From assembly GCA_020200615.1 (NCBI GenBank), contig JAIVIH010000272.1:1-9476 (forward strand): a DNA stretch of 9,476 bases, given 5' to 3'. The notes beneath the pieces were generated by a model. It made no database searches. It saw nothing but the letters and a program-made list of their open reading frames with translations, and had not been told where the DNA came from. This DNA comes from Actinomycetota bacterium (GTDB lineage Bacteria > Actinomycetota > Acidimicrobiia > Acidimicrobiales > AC-14). A program made the translations under genes and the position numbers. The number at the start of each line of letters is the position of its first letter. The first letter of the stretch is position 1. Shown here in pieces: positions 1 through 7,357 of this stretch.

Positions 1-224
1 ACGTCGAGGTCCTCAACGTCAATGGCGCCACCCTCGCTGGTGGGCAAGGCCAGCCCGGAGGCGTGGGGCTCGTCTACCTGCTGGCGGTGAACCAAGTGGA
101 AGCGGAGCAGATCGTCTACCTCACCAGCTTCCAGGACTTGTACTTCGCCTTGACGGCCAAGGATCGGCCACCGGTTGACGGCACTCCTGGAGTCACCCAG
201 GACGACGCCCTCAAGACCCTTTAG
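1..224 (+). CDS. cpaB: CpaB/RcpC-type Tad pilus assembly protein, C-terminal part
   Basis: This is the 3' end of a gene that begins outside the window. Reading from base 3 gives 73 codons ending in TAG at 222-224. The peptide contains GGVGLVYLLAVNQVEAEQIV followed by a YLTSFQDLYFALTAKD segment. This is the hydrophobic strand-helix-strand ending typical of CpaB/RcpC proteins, in which a helix of the 'QVEAEQIVYLT' kind precedes an 'LYFAL' strand and a short polar tail. CpaB/RcpC proteins carry an SAF domain and are periplasmic or cell-wall-side components of the Tad pilus machine. Its position directly before cpaE and cpaF supports the call. The next gene's Shine-Dalgarno overlaps this stop codon, so the two are co-transcribed and probably translationally coupled. 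The SAF domain itself would lie upstream and cannot be seen, so the call rests on the C-terminal pattern and on context. Confidence 0.75.
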   Translation, partial: VEVLNVNGATLAGGQGQPGGVGLVYLLAVNQVEAEQIVYLTSFQDLYFALTAKDRPPVDGTPGVTQDDALKTL

Positions 225-227
225 GAG
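223..227 (+). promoter_or_regulatory. Shine-Dalgarno of cpaE overlapping the cpaB stop codon
   Basis: AGGAG at 223-227 shares its first two bases with the TAG stop of the upstream gene and lies 10 bases before the ATG at 238. It fixes the start of cpaE at 238. A longer reading from the TTG at 175 would overlap the upstream gene by 50 bases and has no such site. Confidence 0.7.
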
Positions 228-237
228 CCCACGCACC

Positions 238-1491
238 ATGCGCAACCCCAAGATCCTCGTTCTCGAGCGTGACCCGGACCTGATCAATCAGGTCCGGGGC
301 GTGGCCAGCGAGCTCCGCCCCCGTCCCGAGGTCGTTCCCTGCGACCGCCCGGGCCTGGTGGGTGACCTCCTGTCCGAGGACGGGCCCTTCGATGTCCTGG
401 TGGCTGGTCCCAGCCTCGGAACCAAGTCGGGCCTGAACCGGCTCCAGGTCATTCACGACGAGATCCCGACGATGAGCCTCGTCCTCGCCTTCGCTCAGCG
501 CCCGGACGCCCAGCTTCGGGACATCGTCAGGACGGGAGCGGTCGATCTCCTCCAGCTCCCGACGGCGGACCGGATGCTGAGGGACACCCTCGAGCGGGCC
601 ATCGGCCTGAGCCGCCCGGCCCCTGCCCCAGTTCCGGCGGTGGCCACGACCAACGGGTCGGCCCAGCACGCCACCGTCTTCACCATCGCCTCGGCGACCG
701 GGGGCTGCGGCAAGACCTTCTTCGCCACCAACCTGGCGTACTTCCTCGCTCACCACACGGGAAAGCGGACGTGCCTGGTGGACCTCGACCTTCAATTCGG
801 GGAGGTCTCCACCGCCCTCCGGCTGCGGCCCCGGTACTCCATCGCCGACCTCCTCTCCCGCGAGGACGAGGACGGCGACCTGGCCGCCCACTTCACCGAG
901 TACACGGTCAACCACGACACCGGGGTCGTCGTTCTGCCGGCACCCAAGGACCCCAGCGACGCTGACCGGATCCACCCCACGGACGTCACCAAGGTCCTGC
1001 AGGCGGCCCGGGCCAAGTTCGACTACGTCGTGGTGGACACGCCGGCCCAGCTCAGCGAAGTGGTGCTGGCCGCCTTCGACCTGTCCGACAGCCTGTACGT
1101 GATGGCGACGATGGACCTGCCCAGCGTTCGCAACATGGGCGTGTTCCTCAACACCCTGGACAAGCTCAAGATCCCGTCCGACAACGTCAACCTCATCCTC
1201 AACAAGGCCGAGCGCGACGTGGGGATTGACGTCGAGCAGATCACCAAGCTCTTCCCCCAGGGTTTCAGCGCCGTGCTTCCCTACGCCCGGGAGGTCAGCA
1301 AGTCGGTCAACGTCGGCACCCCGATCCTGGCGTTCTCACCGCAGTCCGAGGTCAGTAGGAAGCTCGCATCCGGCCTGACCCCGATCCTCCCCGAAGACAG
1401 CCGGTTCCGGGTTCCGGCTGCGACCACGGCGCAGAAGCGGGGTTTCTTCTCCCGGATGTTCAAGCCCGTCCTCCATCCCACTGAGTCATAG
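238..1491 (+). CDS. cpaE: CpaE/TadZ-like MinD/ParA-family ATPase of the Tad pilus
   Basis: This 417-residue protein is the likely localisation ATPase of the Tad pilus. Residues 1 to about 123 form a receiver-like fold (KILVLERD strand, then FDVLVAGPSLG where a true receiver has its phospho-acceptor Asp). The Asp is absent, so it is a pseudo-receiver, as is common in CpaE/TadZ. A Pro/Ala linker (about 126-136) leads to a MinD/ParA ATPase domain (about 145-385). The P-loop is ATGGCGKT at 153-160, with catalytic Lys159. The Walker A' strand is CLVDLDLQFGE, with Asp182, and the switch/Walker B strand is YVVVDTPAQ, with Asp267. The signature Lys of the deviant Walker A (KGGxGKT) is replaced by Thr154, which is unusual. 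The C-terminal tail has a basic-aromatic stretch, KRGFFSRMFK, that could touch the membrane. The start at ATG 238 is chosen for its Shine-Dalgarno. cpaF follows after 11 bases. Confidence 0.9.
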   Translation: MRNPKILVLERDPDLINQVRGVASELRPRPEVVPCDRPGLVGDLLSEDGPFDVLVAGPSLGTKSGLNRLQVIHDEIPTMSLVLAFAQRPDAQLRDIVRTGAVDLLQLPTADRMLRDTLERAIGLSRPAPAPVPAVATTNGSAQHATVFTIASATGGCGKTFFATNLAYFLAHHTGKRTCLVDLDLQFGEVSTALRLRPRYSIADLLSREDEDGDLAAHFTEYTVNHDTGVVVLPAPKDPSDADRIHPTDVTKVLQAARAKFDYVVVDTPAQLSEVVLAAFDLSDSLYVMATMDLPSVRNMGVFLNTLDKLKIPSDNVNLILNKAERDVGIDVEQITKLFPQGFSAVLPYAREVSKSVNVGTPILAFSPQSEVSRKLASGLTPILPEDSRFRVPAATTAQKRGFFSRMFKPVLHPTES

Positions 1492-1502
1492 GGGAGATCG
1501 TC

Positions 1503-2972
1503 GTGAAGCTCTCAGACAAGCTGGCCGCCATCGAAGAGGATGAGCGGATCGCCGTCGAACCCGCCCGCCGCCGGCCGACCCCCCGCACCGCGGAGACAAC
1601 GACCCGGACGCCACGGCGTGCGACATCGGCGGGATGGCATGCGTCGAAGCGAAAGGTTCGCGACCTGGTGCTCACCGAAGTGGCCCCCAAGGTCGGCGGG
1701 CTGTCGGGCGACAAGCTGGCGGCCGAGGTCCGCACCGCGCTGGACGAGATCCTGCAGCGGGAGGACGTGAAGATCTCGCCCTCGGAGCGCCGCAAGTTCG
1801 TCCAGGAGGTCATCCAGGACACGCTCGGCTACGGCCCCCTCGACCCGCTGCTGGCCGACACGACCATCACCGAAATCATGTGCAACAACTACGACGACAT
1901 CTGGGTGGAGAGTGACGGCCGCATCTACCACACGGGTGCGGCGTTCACCGACAACCATCAGTACCGCCAGGTGATCGAGAAGATCGTCGGCGCGGTGGGC
2001 CGGCGCATCGACGAGAGCTCGCCCATGGTCGACGCCCGCCTTCCCGACGGCTCCCGAGTCAACGCCATCGTTCCTCCGCTGGCCATCCACGGACCTGTGT
2101 TGACCATCAGGAAGTTCGCGGCCGACCCCTACACGGTCAAGGACCTCATCAACTTCGGAACCTTCACCCTCGACCTCTCGGTCGTGCTCGAAGCGTGCGT
2201 CCGGGGACGGCTCAACGTCCTGGTCTCCGGAGGTACCGGCACCGGTAAGACGACCAACCTCAACGTCCTCTCCTCCTTCATCCCCGAGGGTGAGCGGATC
2301 ATCACCATCGAGGACGCAGCCGAGCTCCAGCTCCAGCAGCCCCACGTGATCAGCCTGGAGGCTCGCCCCTCGAACGCCGAGGGAGCAGGCGAGGTCCGGA
2401 TCCGTGACCTCGTCCGCAACGCCCTCCGTATGCGGCCCGACCGAATCATCGTCGGCGAGGTCCGGGGGGCCGAGGCCCTGGACATGCTCCAGGCCATGAA
2501 CACCGGCCACGAGGGCTCCATGACCACGGTCCACTCCAACGGTCCTCGGGACGCCCTGAGCCGTCTGGAGACGATGGTCCTCATGGCCGGTTACGACCTG
2601 CCCGTCCGGGCCATCCGGGAGCAGATCTCCTCCGCTCTCCACCTGATCATGCACCTCGACCGCATGCCCGACGGCCGCCGCGTCGTGACCGCGCTGACGG
2701 AGCTGCAGGGCATGGAAGGCGACACGATCCTGTTGCAGGACATCTTCAAGTTCCGCCTCGGCTCCCGGAACGAAGAAGGTAAGTTCGAGGGCGAGCTCGT
2801 GGCCGCCGGGCTCCGGCCCAAGTTCCTCGACAAGCTCTCGGAGGTCGGGGTCGACGTCCCGGCCAAGGCCTTCCGTCCGCCGCCCCCGCCCCAGCCCACA
2901 GCGGCCTCCCGGATGCGCAACGGCAAAGTCCCGCAGATCTCGCAGTTGGTCCGACCGGAGAGGGCAAGATGA
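1503..2972 (+). CDS. cpaF: CpaF/TadA-type secretion ATPase powering the Tad pilus
   Basis: This 489-residue protein is a hexameric GspE/VirB11-superfamily ATPase that drives assembly of Flp pili at the cytoplasmic face of the membrane. Residues 1 to about 50 are a low-complexity Arg/Thr/Pro-rich leader. Residues about 55-200 are the N-terminal domain, with the family pattern [10 protein letters not shown]...ITEIMCN and the [12 protein letters not shown] block. The core shows Walker A GGTGTGKT at 243-250 (Lys249), an Asp/Glu box [10 protein letters not shown], Walker [10 protein letters not shown] with Glu319, and the His box [12 protein letters not shown] with His336 and His344. All key residues are present. 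The C-terminus has an RPPPPPQPT stretch. The start is GTG 1503, preceded at 6 bases by AGGGGAG (1490-1496), which overlaps the cpaE stop. The 3' end overlaps tadB by ATGA. Length and motifs match full-length CpaF/TadA. Confidence 0.97.
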   Translation: MKLSDKLAAIEEDERIAVEPARRRPTPRTAETTTRTPRRATSAGWHASKRKVRDLVLTEVAPKVGGLSGDKLAAEVRTALDEILQREDVKISPSERRKFVQEVIQDTLGYGPLDPLLADTTITEIMCNNYDDIWVESDGRIYHTGAAFTDNHQYRQVIEKIVGAVGRRIDESSPMVDARLPDGSRVNAIVPPLAIHGPVLTIRKFAADPYTVKDLINFGTFTLDLSVVLEACVRGRLNVLVSGGTGTGKTTNLNVLSSFIPEGERIITIEDAAELQLQQPHVISLEARPSNAEGAGEVRIRDLVRNALRMRPDRIIVGEVRGAEALDMLQAMNTGHEGSMTTVHSNGPRDALSRLETMVLMAGYDLPVRAIREQISSALHLIMHLDRMPDGRRVVTALTELQGMEGDTILLQDIFKFRLGSRNEEGKFEGELVAAGLRPKFLDKLSEVGVDVPAKAFRPPPPPQPTAASRMRNGKVPQISQLVRPERAR

Positions 2973-3934
2973 GCAACGGGTTGATGTTCGCCATGCTCGG
3001 CGTCGGTCTGGGCCTGGCCCTGATCGTCGCCGGTTGGCTCTTGCGGGTGCGAAGCCGCGACAACATGCTGGCCGAGATCCTCGATCTGCCCTACGGCGAG
3101 CGGGACGTCCGGGTGGAGGCTCTGTCCGAGACCCGAAGCCCCCTTGTCGAAGGCACGATCGGCTTCGCGGGAAAGATGGTCACCCAGCTGGACACCAAGG
3201 GATCGCTGAAGGCCTCCCTCGAGCGGGCCCGCATCCCGATGAAGCCCGGCGAGTTCGCGGTGATCACGGGCTGCGCCAGCGTCGCCTTCGCCGCCATTCT
3301 CTACGCGCTCACGGGAACGTGGGTCTTCGCCCTTGGCGGCCTCGCCCTCGGGCCGCTCGTCGCCAGCGTTGTTGTACGGCGACGGATCGCCAGCCGCCGC
3401 CGGGCCTTCGAGGCTGCGCTCCCGGATGCGCTGAGCCTGATCGCCTCGTCCCTGTCCGCGGGTCACACGTTCCTGCGGGCGATCCAGATGATGTGTGAGG
3501 AGTCGGAGCCGCCCCTGTCGGAGGAGTTCTCCCGAGTGGTGAGCGAGACCCGGCTGGGCGACTCGCTGGTGGACGCTCTCGGCCGGATGGCCGAACGCCT
3601 CCAGATCCGGGACCTGGACTGGGTGGTTCAGGCCATCCGGATCCAGCAGACGGTAGGTGGGAAGCTGGCCGACCTGCTCCACACCCTGGCCGACTTCATC
3701 CGGGCCCGGGACGAGGTGCGTCGGGAGGTCAAGGTGCTGACCGCCGAAGGCCGCGTCTCGGCGTGGATCCTCACCGCCCTGGCCCCCGGGATGTTGTTCC
3801 TGGTCCAGCTGGTCAGCCCCGACTACATGCGTCCCATGTACAGCGGCTGGGGCCTGGCCGTGCTGATCGGCACCGGCTGCATGGTCGCCATGGGCGCCGC
3901 CATCATCTTCCGCATGACCAAGATCGAGGTCTGA
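2969..3934 (+). CDS. tadB: TadB, inner-membrane platform protein (T2SSF domain)
   Basis: This 321-residue membrane protein is one of the two paired GspF-like platform subunits on which CpaF acts. Likely membrane segments are at about 5-25, 96-113, 118-136, 265-283 and 292-315. The cytoplasmic T2SSF domain lies at about 146-270, with the pattern FEAALPDALSLIASSLSAG, then the helical SETRLGDSLVDAL and IRIQQTVGGKLADLL segments typical of TadB. The start is ATG 2969, overlapping the cpaF stop as ATGA, with GGAGAGGG at 2957-2964, so translation is coupled to the ATPase. tadC follows after 4 bases. The choice of TadB over TadC rests on gene order and on the GGKLADLL pattern. The sequence shows no frameshift or truncation. 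Confidence 0.95.
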   Translation: MSNGLMFAMLGVGLGLALIVAGWLLRVRSRDNMLAEILDLPYGERDVRVEALSETRSPLVEGTIGFAGKMVTQLDTKGSLKASLERARIPMKPGEFAVITGCASVAFAAILYALTGTWVFALGGLALGPLVASVVVRRRIASRRRAFEAALPDALSLIASSLSAGHTFLRAIQMMCEESEPPLSEEFSRVVSETRLGDSLVDALGRMAERLQIRDLDWVVQAIRIQQTVGGKLADLLHTLADFIRARDEVRREVKVLTAEGRVSAWILTALAPGMLFLVQLVSPDYMRPMYSGWGLAVLIGTGCMVAMGAAIIFRMTKIEV

Positions 3935-3938
3935 CGAC

Positions 3939-4862
3939 ATGAGCTCATTCGGTATCGCCATCGCCGTCTCGCTTGCTGCCGCCGGGGCACTCATCGCCTA
4001 CGTGGGCATGAGGGCGCAGCGCCCGGTCCTGGACATGGGGCAGTACTTCCAGGACCTCGACGACGAGGTCGGGCCTGTCGACGAGTACGAGCGGCGCCTG
4101 GCGGAGCCCTTCGTCATGCGGGTGGTCCACCCCCTGGGTCAGGTCCTCGGCGGCGTCACCCGCCTGACTCCCAGGAACTACGTCGCCGGCGTCCACAAGA
4201 AGCTGCTGCACGCAGGCCTGGCCAACTCCATCCGGGCCGAGGAGTTCGTCACCGGCCAGGTCGCCCTCACCGGCGTGCTCACGGTGGGAGCGATCCTGTG
4301 GCTGATAATTGGCGCCCCCTCATCCCGGTTCGGTCTCCTCGTCGTGCTGCTGTTGCCGGGGCTCGGCATCCTTGGCCCCTCGGCGTGGCTCGCGGGCAAG
4401 GTGGACGACAGGAAGTCGGCGATTCTCAAGGACCTGCCCGACACCCTCGACCTCCTGGCCATCTCCGTCGAGGCGGGAATGGGATTCGAAGGCGCCCTGG
4501 ACGTCGTCTGCCAGCACTTCAACTCGCCGCTTTCGCAGGAGTTCCACCGCACCCTCCGGGAGATGGAGCTCGGCCTTCCCCGGCGTGACGCCTTCCAGAA
4601 CCTGAAGCGCCGTACGGAAGTGCCGGACCTCTCGAACTTCGTGCTCGCCCTCATGCAGGCCGATGCCCTCGGTATCCCCGTCGGCCGCGTCCTGCGGACC
4701 CAGGCCGCCGAGATGCGCAACAAGCGGCGTCAATGGGCCCGGGAGAAGGCAGCCAAGCTGCCGGTGAAGATGCTCATTCCGCTGACGCTGTTCATCTTCC
4801 CGGCGATCATGATCGTGATCCTCGGTCCGGCGGCCGACGGTTTCGTAAACGTCCTCGGATAG
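3939..4862 (+). CDS. tadC: TadC, inner-membrane platform protein (T2SSF domain)
   Basis: This 307-residue membrane protein is the partner of TadB in the Tad inner-membrane platform. Predicted membrane segments lie at about 4-24, 106-125, 131-152 and 277-297. The T2SSF domain is at about 165-290, with LPDTLDLLAISVEAGMGFEGAL, the EFHRTLREMELGLPRRDAF helix, ALMQADALGIPVGRVL and the closing REKAAKLPVKMLIPLTLFIFPA, which is diagnostic of TadC. The start is ATG 3939, 4 bases after the tadB stop, with GAGG at 3926-3929 inside the end of tadB. The gene ends at TAG 4860-4862. The next gene begins after 54 bases, the first real gap in the operon. Confidence 0.95.
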   Translation: MSSFGIAIAVSLAAAGALIAYVGMRAQRPVLDMGQYFQDLDDEVGPVDEYERRLAEPFVMRVVHPLGQVLGGVTRLTPRNYVAGVHKKLLHAGLANSIRAEEFVTGQVALTGVLTVGAILWLIIGAPSSRFGLLVVLLLPGLGILGPSAWLAGKVDDRKSAILKDLPDTLDLLAISVEAGMGFEGALDVVCQHFNSPLSQEFHRTLREMELGLPRRDAFQNLKRRTEVPDLSNFVLALMQADALGIPVGRVLRTQAAEMRNKRRQWAREKAAKLPVKMLIPLTLFIFPAIMIVILGPAADGFVNVLG

Positions 4863-4866
4863 TCCC

Positions 4867-4886
4867 GGGGTGCGCGCCGGCACCCC
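4867..4886 (+). other. GC-rich hairpin between tadC and the kinase gene
   Basis: GGGGTGC (4867-4873) is perfectly complementary to GCACCCC (4880-4886) around a 6-base loop. It lies 4 bases after the tadC stop and about 17 bases before the next Shine-Dalgarno. No T-run follows, so it is a weak candidate for an intrinsic terminator. It could reduce read-through or mark a processing site between the pilus machine genes and the regulator genes. Confidence 0.4.
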
Positions 4887-4903
4887 ACAACCGACCAGCG
4901 ATC

Positions 4904-4912
4904 AGGAGGAGG
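4904..4912 (+). promoter_or_regulatory. Strong Shine-Dalgarno of the kinase gene
   Basis: AGGAGGAGG ends 4 bases before the GTG at 4917. It is the best ribosome-binding site in the window, fixes the GTG start, and suggests that the kinase is initiated independently of tadC translation. Confidence 0.7.
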
Positions 4913-4916
4913 CACA

Positions 4917-6560
4917 GTGAGATCACGGGGAAGACCGGCCCCGTTCCTGCCGCTGATCCACGGGGTCCGATGGGGCGCGCTGGCCGCCGGGTTGGCCGTG
5001 GCGTCCGTGCGCGGGCCGCTGGCCCGTTCGGTGGTCCTCTGGGGCATCGTGCTGGTCGTCTACGGCGCGTGGAGGACGGTCCGCCCTCTCGATCTCCAGG
5101 TGTCCGACGCCTCGCGGCGATTCTTCGTGCTGGCCGGCATCTTCCCCTTCCTCCTGGAAGTGACGCTGGCCAGCTGGGCCATCGTCAGCACCGGCTACTG
5201 GGAGTCACCGTTCGCCTTCTGCATCCTCACGCCGGTGATGGCTGCCGGCTTCAGCCGCGGTTACGCGTTCGCGGTTCGGCTGGCCGTGGCCGCCTACGTA
5301 GCTGTGAGCCTGCCGTCGTATCTCACCGACGCCGCCCCTTCGGGACAGGGCCTGCAATGGATCATCGAGCTCCTCCTGGTGGCGGTGCTCGCCGGGTACG
5401 CCCGGCGCGTGTTCGGGGAAGCCGAGCAGCGGCACTCCCAGACCCTCGACCGCATGGCCCAGCTGTCGGAGGCCAACGAGCTGCTCGTGTCGCTGCACCG
5501 GGTCGCTCAGCAGCTGCCGGCTTCGCTCGACCTCGAGACCGTCCTGGCGTCGACCGCGTCGCGCCTGCGGTCGCTCATCGAGAGCGACGTGACGGCCGTC
5601 CTGCTTCGCGATGACGTGAACGCGGGGTGGACCGTGGCCGCGGGCGAAGGCATCCAGATCGGGTGGTCGTTCGCCGACGACGAGCTTCCGCCGGCTGTGG
5701 CATCCGCCATCACCAGCAGCGTGGCCTCGCTGGTCGTGTGCCTGGAGCCGGGTGAGGGCATGGGGCCCGATGTCCTCTCGCACACCGCCCTATATGCCCC
5801 GCTGAGAGCCCGCGGAGCCCTGATCGGGGTCGTTGCCCTGGAGCACCACGCCCCGGGCTTCTACGGCCGGCGTGAGCTGCAGTTGCTGGACACTTTCATC
5901 GAGCCCACCGCGCTCACCATCGACAATGCCCGCTGGTTCGCCCGGCTTCGGGCCATCGGCGCCGACGAGGAGCGCGTCCGCATCGCTCGGGACATGCACG
6001 ACCGGCTGGGCCAGACACTGGCCGGCGTCGCCTTCGGTTTGGACCGGATCCACCGGCAGGTCACCGAGGAGTCCCTCCGAGAGGAGCTGGACGGCTTGCG
6101 AGGCGAGGTACGGGTGGCGCTGGGCGAGATGCGGGAGGCCCTCGGCGACCTGCGTACAGACGTCACCGACGAACGCAGCCTCATCGACACGATGACGGCC
6201 TTCCTGGAGCGGGTTGAGGGACGCGCCGGCTTGGAAGTCAACTTCACCCACCAGAACGGCACCCGGCTACCGCTCGTGCAAGAGCGGGAGCTGTGGCGTA
6301 TAGCCCAGGAGGCGATCACCAACGTGGAGCGCCATGCTCATGCCCGGCACCTCAGCGTGCGATGGGAGTACGACGGGAAGAAGACCCTTTTGGCCGTGGC
6401 CGACGACGGCGAGGGCTTCGCGCCCCGTCGACTGGCCCGTGCCGATTCCTACGGGATAACGGGGATGCGTGAGCGTGCGGACGCCATCGGCGCCTCCCTG
6501 GACATCGACTCGGCTCCCGGCGGCGGCACCGTCGTGCGCTGTCAGCTGGCGCAGCGATGA
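4917..6560 (+). CDS. Membrane sensor histidine kinase, NarL/DegS type with GAF domain
   Basis: This 547-residue kinase probably senses a signal at the membrane or in the cytosol and phosphorylates the regulator encoded next to it. Residues about 16-163 hold five or six hydrophobic helices (about 16-33, 38-55, 69-92, 98-115, 117-135, 146-163) with only short loops, so there is no large external sensor domain. A linker helix (about 165-200) leads to a GAF domain (about 203-341). The HisKA_3 dimerisation helix, ERVRIARDMHDRLGQTLAG, has the phospho-acceptor His361. The HATPase domain shows the N box EAITNVERHAHA (Asn469), the G1 box DDGEGF (Asp496-Gly500) and the G2 box YGITGM (512-517). All catalytic motifs are intact. 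The start is GTG 4917, with a near-perfect AGGAGGAGG at 4904-4912, suggesting strong initiation. The end overlaps the regulator gene by ATGA. The ligand cannot be inferred. Confidence 0.93.
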   Translation: MRSRGRPAPFLPLIHGVRWGALAAGLAVASVRGPLARSVVLWGIVLVVYGAWRTVRPLDLQVSDASRRFFVLAGIFPFLLEVTLASWAIVSTGYWESPFAFCILTPVMAAGFSRGYAFAVRLAVAAYVAVSLPSYLTDAAPSGQGLQWIIELLLVAVLAGYARRVFGEAEQRHSQTLDRMAQLSEANELLVSLHRVAQQLPASLDLETVLASTASRLRSLIESDVTAVLLRDDVNAGWTVAAGEGIQIGWSFADDELPPAVASAITSSVASLVVCLEPGEGMGPDVLSHTALYAPLRARGALIGVVALEHHAPGFYGRRELQLLDTFIEPTALTIDNARWFARLRAIGADEERVRIARDMHDRLGQTLAGVAFGLDRIHRQVTEESLREELDGLRGEVRVALGEMREALGDLRTDVTDERSLIDTMTAFLERVEGRAGLEVNFTHQNGTRLPLVQERELWRIAQEAITNVERHAHARHLSVRWEYDGKKTLLAVADDGEGFAPRRLARADSYGITGMRERADAIGASLDIDSAPGGGTVVRCQLAQR

Positions 6561-7240
6561 CCGGCGTGGGGGTGGCTCACATGACCAGTGACACCGTGGC
6601 TCGGGCTCACGTCCGCCTCCTTCTGGCCGACGACCACCGCATGCTTCGCGACGGCCTCCGCCGGTCCATGGCGGAGTACGGCTTCGACGTCGTGGGAGAG
6701 GCGGCGACGGGCGAGGAGGCGGTGCGCCAGGCCCTCGAGCTCCGCCCGCGGGTCGTGCTCATGGACGTCACTATGCCCGTCCTGGACGGGATCGAAGCGA
6801 CCCGTCTGATCCGGGCCGAACTCCCGGGCACACAGGTGGTGATGCTGACCATGCACGGGGACGGCGACCTCATGACCCGCGCCCTGCAGGCCGGCGCGGT
6901 GGGCTATCTGGTGAAGGACTGCTCGACCGAGGACATCGTGGCTGCCGTCCTCATGGCGGCAGGCGAGGGTGGCGTGTCCCAGGAGCTGGCTTCGTCGATG
7001 CTCCACGAGGCCCGCAGCGAAGGGGCCAAGCAGCACGAGCCGCTTCTGAGCGCGCGCGAGGAGGAAGTGCTGCAACTGGTGGCTGACGGGCTCGCCCTCC
7101 TCGAGGTGGCGGCCGAGCTCTACATCAGCGTGAAGACGGTGAAGAACCACTTGGCGTCGATCTACCAGAAGCTCGACGCCCGCGACCGCACCCAGGCCGT
7201 CGTCCGGGCCGTTCGGATGGGCATCATCCATCTCGACTGA
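6557..7240 (+). CDS. NarL/LuxR-family response regulator
   Basis: This 227-residue two-domain regulator is the evident partner of the preceding kinase. The receiver domain (about 18-135) has the acidic pair Asp25-Asp26, the phospho-acceptor Asp70 in VVLMDVTMP, the switch Thr98 and the conserved Lys120 in GYLVKD. The C-terminal LuxR-type HTH (about 163-217) has SAREEEVLQLVADG and the recognition helix in ISVKTVKNHLASIYQKL. The scaffold helix reads LLEVAAEL, where NKEIA is usual, a mild departure. The start at ATG 6557 overlaps the kinase stop (ATGA). It lacks a clear Shine-Dalgarno but would be coupled. An in-frame ATG at 6581, 5 bases after a GTGGGGGTGG stretch, is a possible alternative that removes 8 residues without touching the receiver. 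The gene stands immediately before the pilin genes, so they are plausible targets. Confidence 0.93.
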   Translation: MTGVGVAHMTSDTVARAHVRLLLADDHRMLRDGLRRSMAEYGFDVVGEAATGEEAVRQALELRPRVVLMDVTMPVLDGIEATRLIRAELPGTQVVMLTMHGDGDLMTRALQAGAVGYLVKDCSTEDIVAAVLMAAGEGGVSQELASSMLHEARSEGAKQHEPLLSAREEEVLQLVADGLALLEVAAELYISVKTVKNHLASIYQKLDARDRTQAVVRAVRMGIIHLD

Positions 7241-7357
7241 CCCGACGGGGCCTCCGATGGGCCTCAATTGGGTCGAAAGGCCCATAAAGCTCGGGTCGGG
7301 AGTGCCGATGGTTCTTGTACAAGCCCCGACGGTGGGGCGACAGAACAGGAGAGATCG
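7241..7357 (+). promoter_or_regulatory. Leader of the first pilin gene with several inverted repeats
   Basis: This 117-base non-coding gap separates the regulator from the first pilin gene and holds unusually dense dyad symmetry. ATGGGCCT (7257-7264) pairs with AGGCCCAT (7278-7285), 8 bp around a 13-base loop. TCGG-GAGTG-CCGA lies at 7296-7308. The perfect palindrome CTTGTACAAG lies at 7314-7323. GCCCC (7323-7327) pairs with GGGGC (7334-7338). No convincing -35/-10 pair or sigma-54 site was found. The region probably carries regulation of pilin transcription, or post-transcriptional structure, but which repeat does what cannot be told from sequence. Confidence 0.45.
7347..7353 (+). promoter_or_regulatory. 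Shine-Dalgarno fixing the first pilin start
   Basis: AGGAGAG ends 4 bases before ATG 7358. It rules out the longer reading from the TTG at 7268, which would add 30 residues not found in Flp prepilin leaders. Confidence 0.7.

Noticed and set aside
175..237. TTG start at 175 giving a cpaE product 21 residues longer
   Set aside because: It lies inside the cpaB coding end, has no Shine-Dalgarno, and adds a Pro/Arg-rich segment before the natural strand KILVLERD. ATG 238 has AGGAG at good spacing.
1512..2654. Long - strand open frame (380 codons) opposite cpaF
   Set aside because: It is antisense to the conserved ATPase core. The composition is Asp/Val/Gly-biased, as expected for the complement of GC-rich codons.
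2591..3994. Long - strand open frame (467 codons) opposite cpaF/tadB
   Set aside because: It is an antisense frame of high-GC coding DNA. The product is rich in Gly/Gln/His/Asp without any recognisable domain, and the + strand carries clear TadA and TadB motifs.
4733..5614. Overlapping + strand open frame (293 codons) across the tadC-kinase gap
   Set aside because: It is Arg/Pro/Gly-rich out-of-frame translation crossing a gene boundary and conflicts with the tadC and kinase motifs.
7268..7357. TTG start at 7268 extending the first pilin by 30 residues
   Set aside because: The extension covers the palindromic leader and lacks a Shine-Dalgarno. ATG 7358 has AGGAGAG and gives a normal Flp leader.
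7241..7357. Riboswitch (for example c-di-GMP type) in the pilin leader
   Set aside because: No conserved GEMM core or receptor-loop pattern was seen. The repeats are simple dyads.
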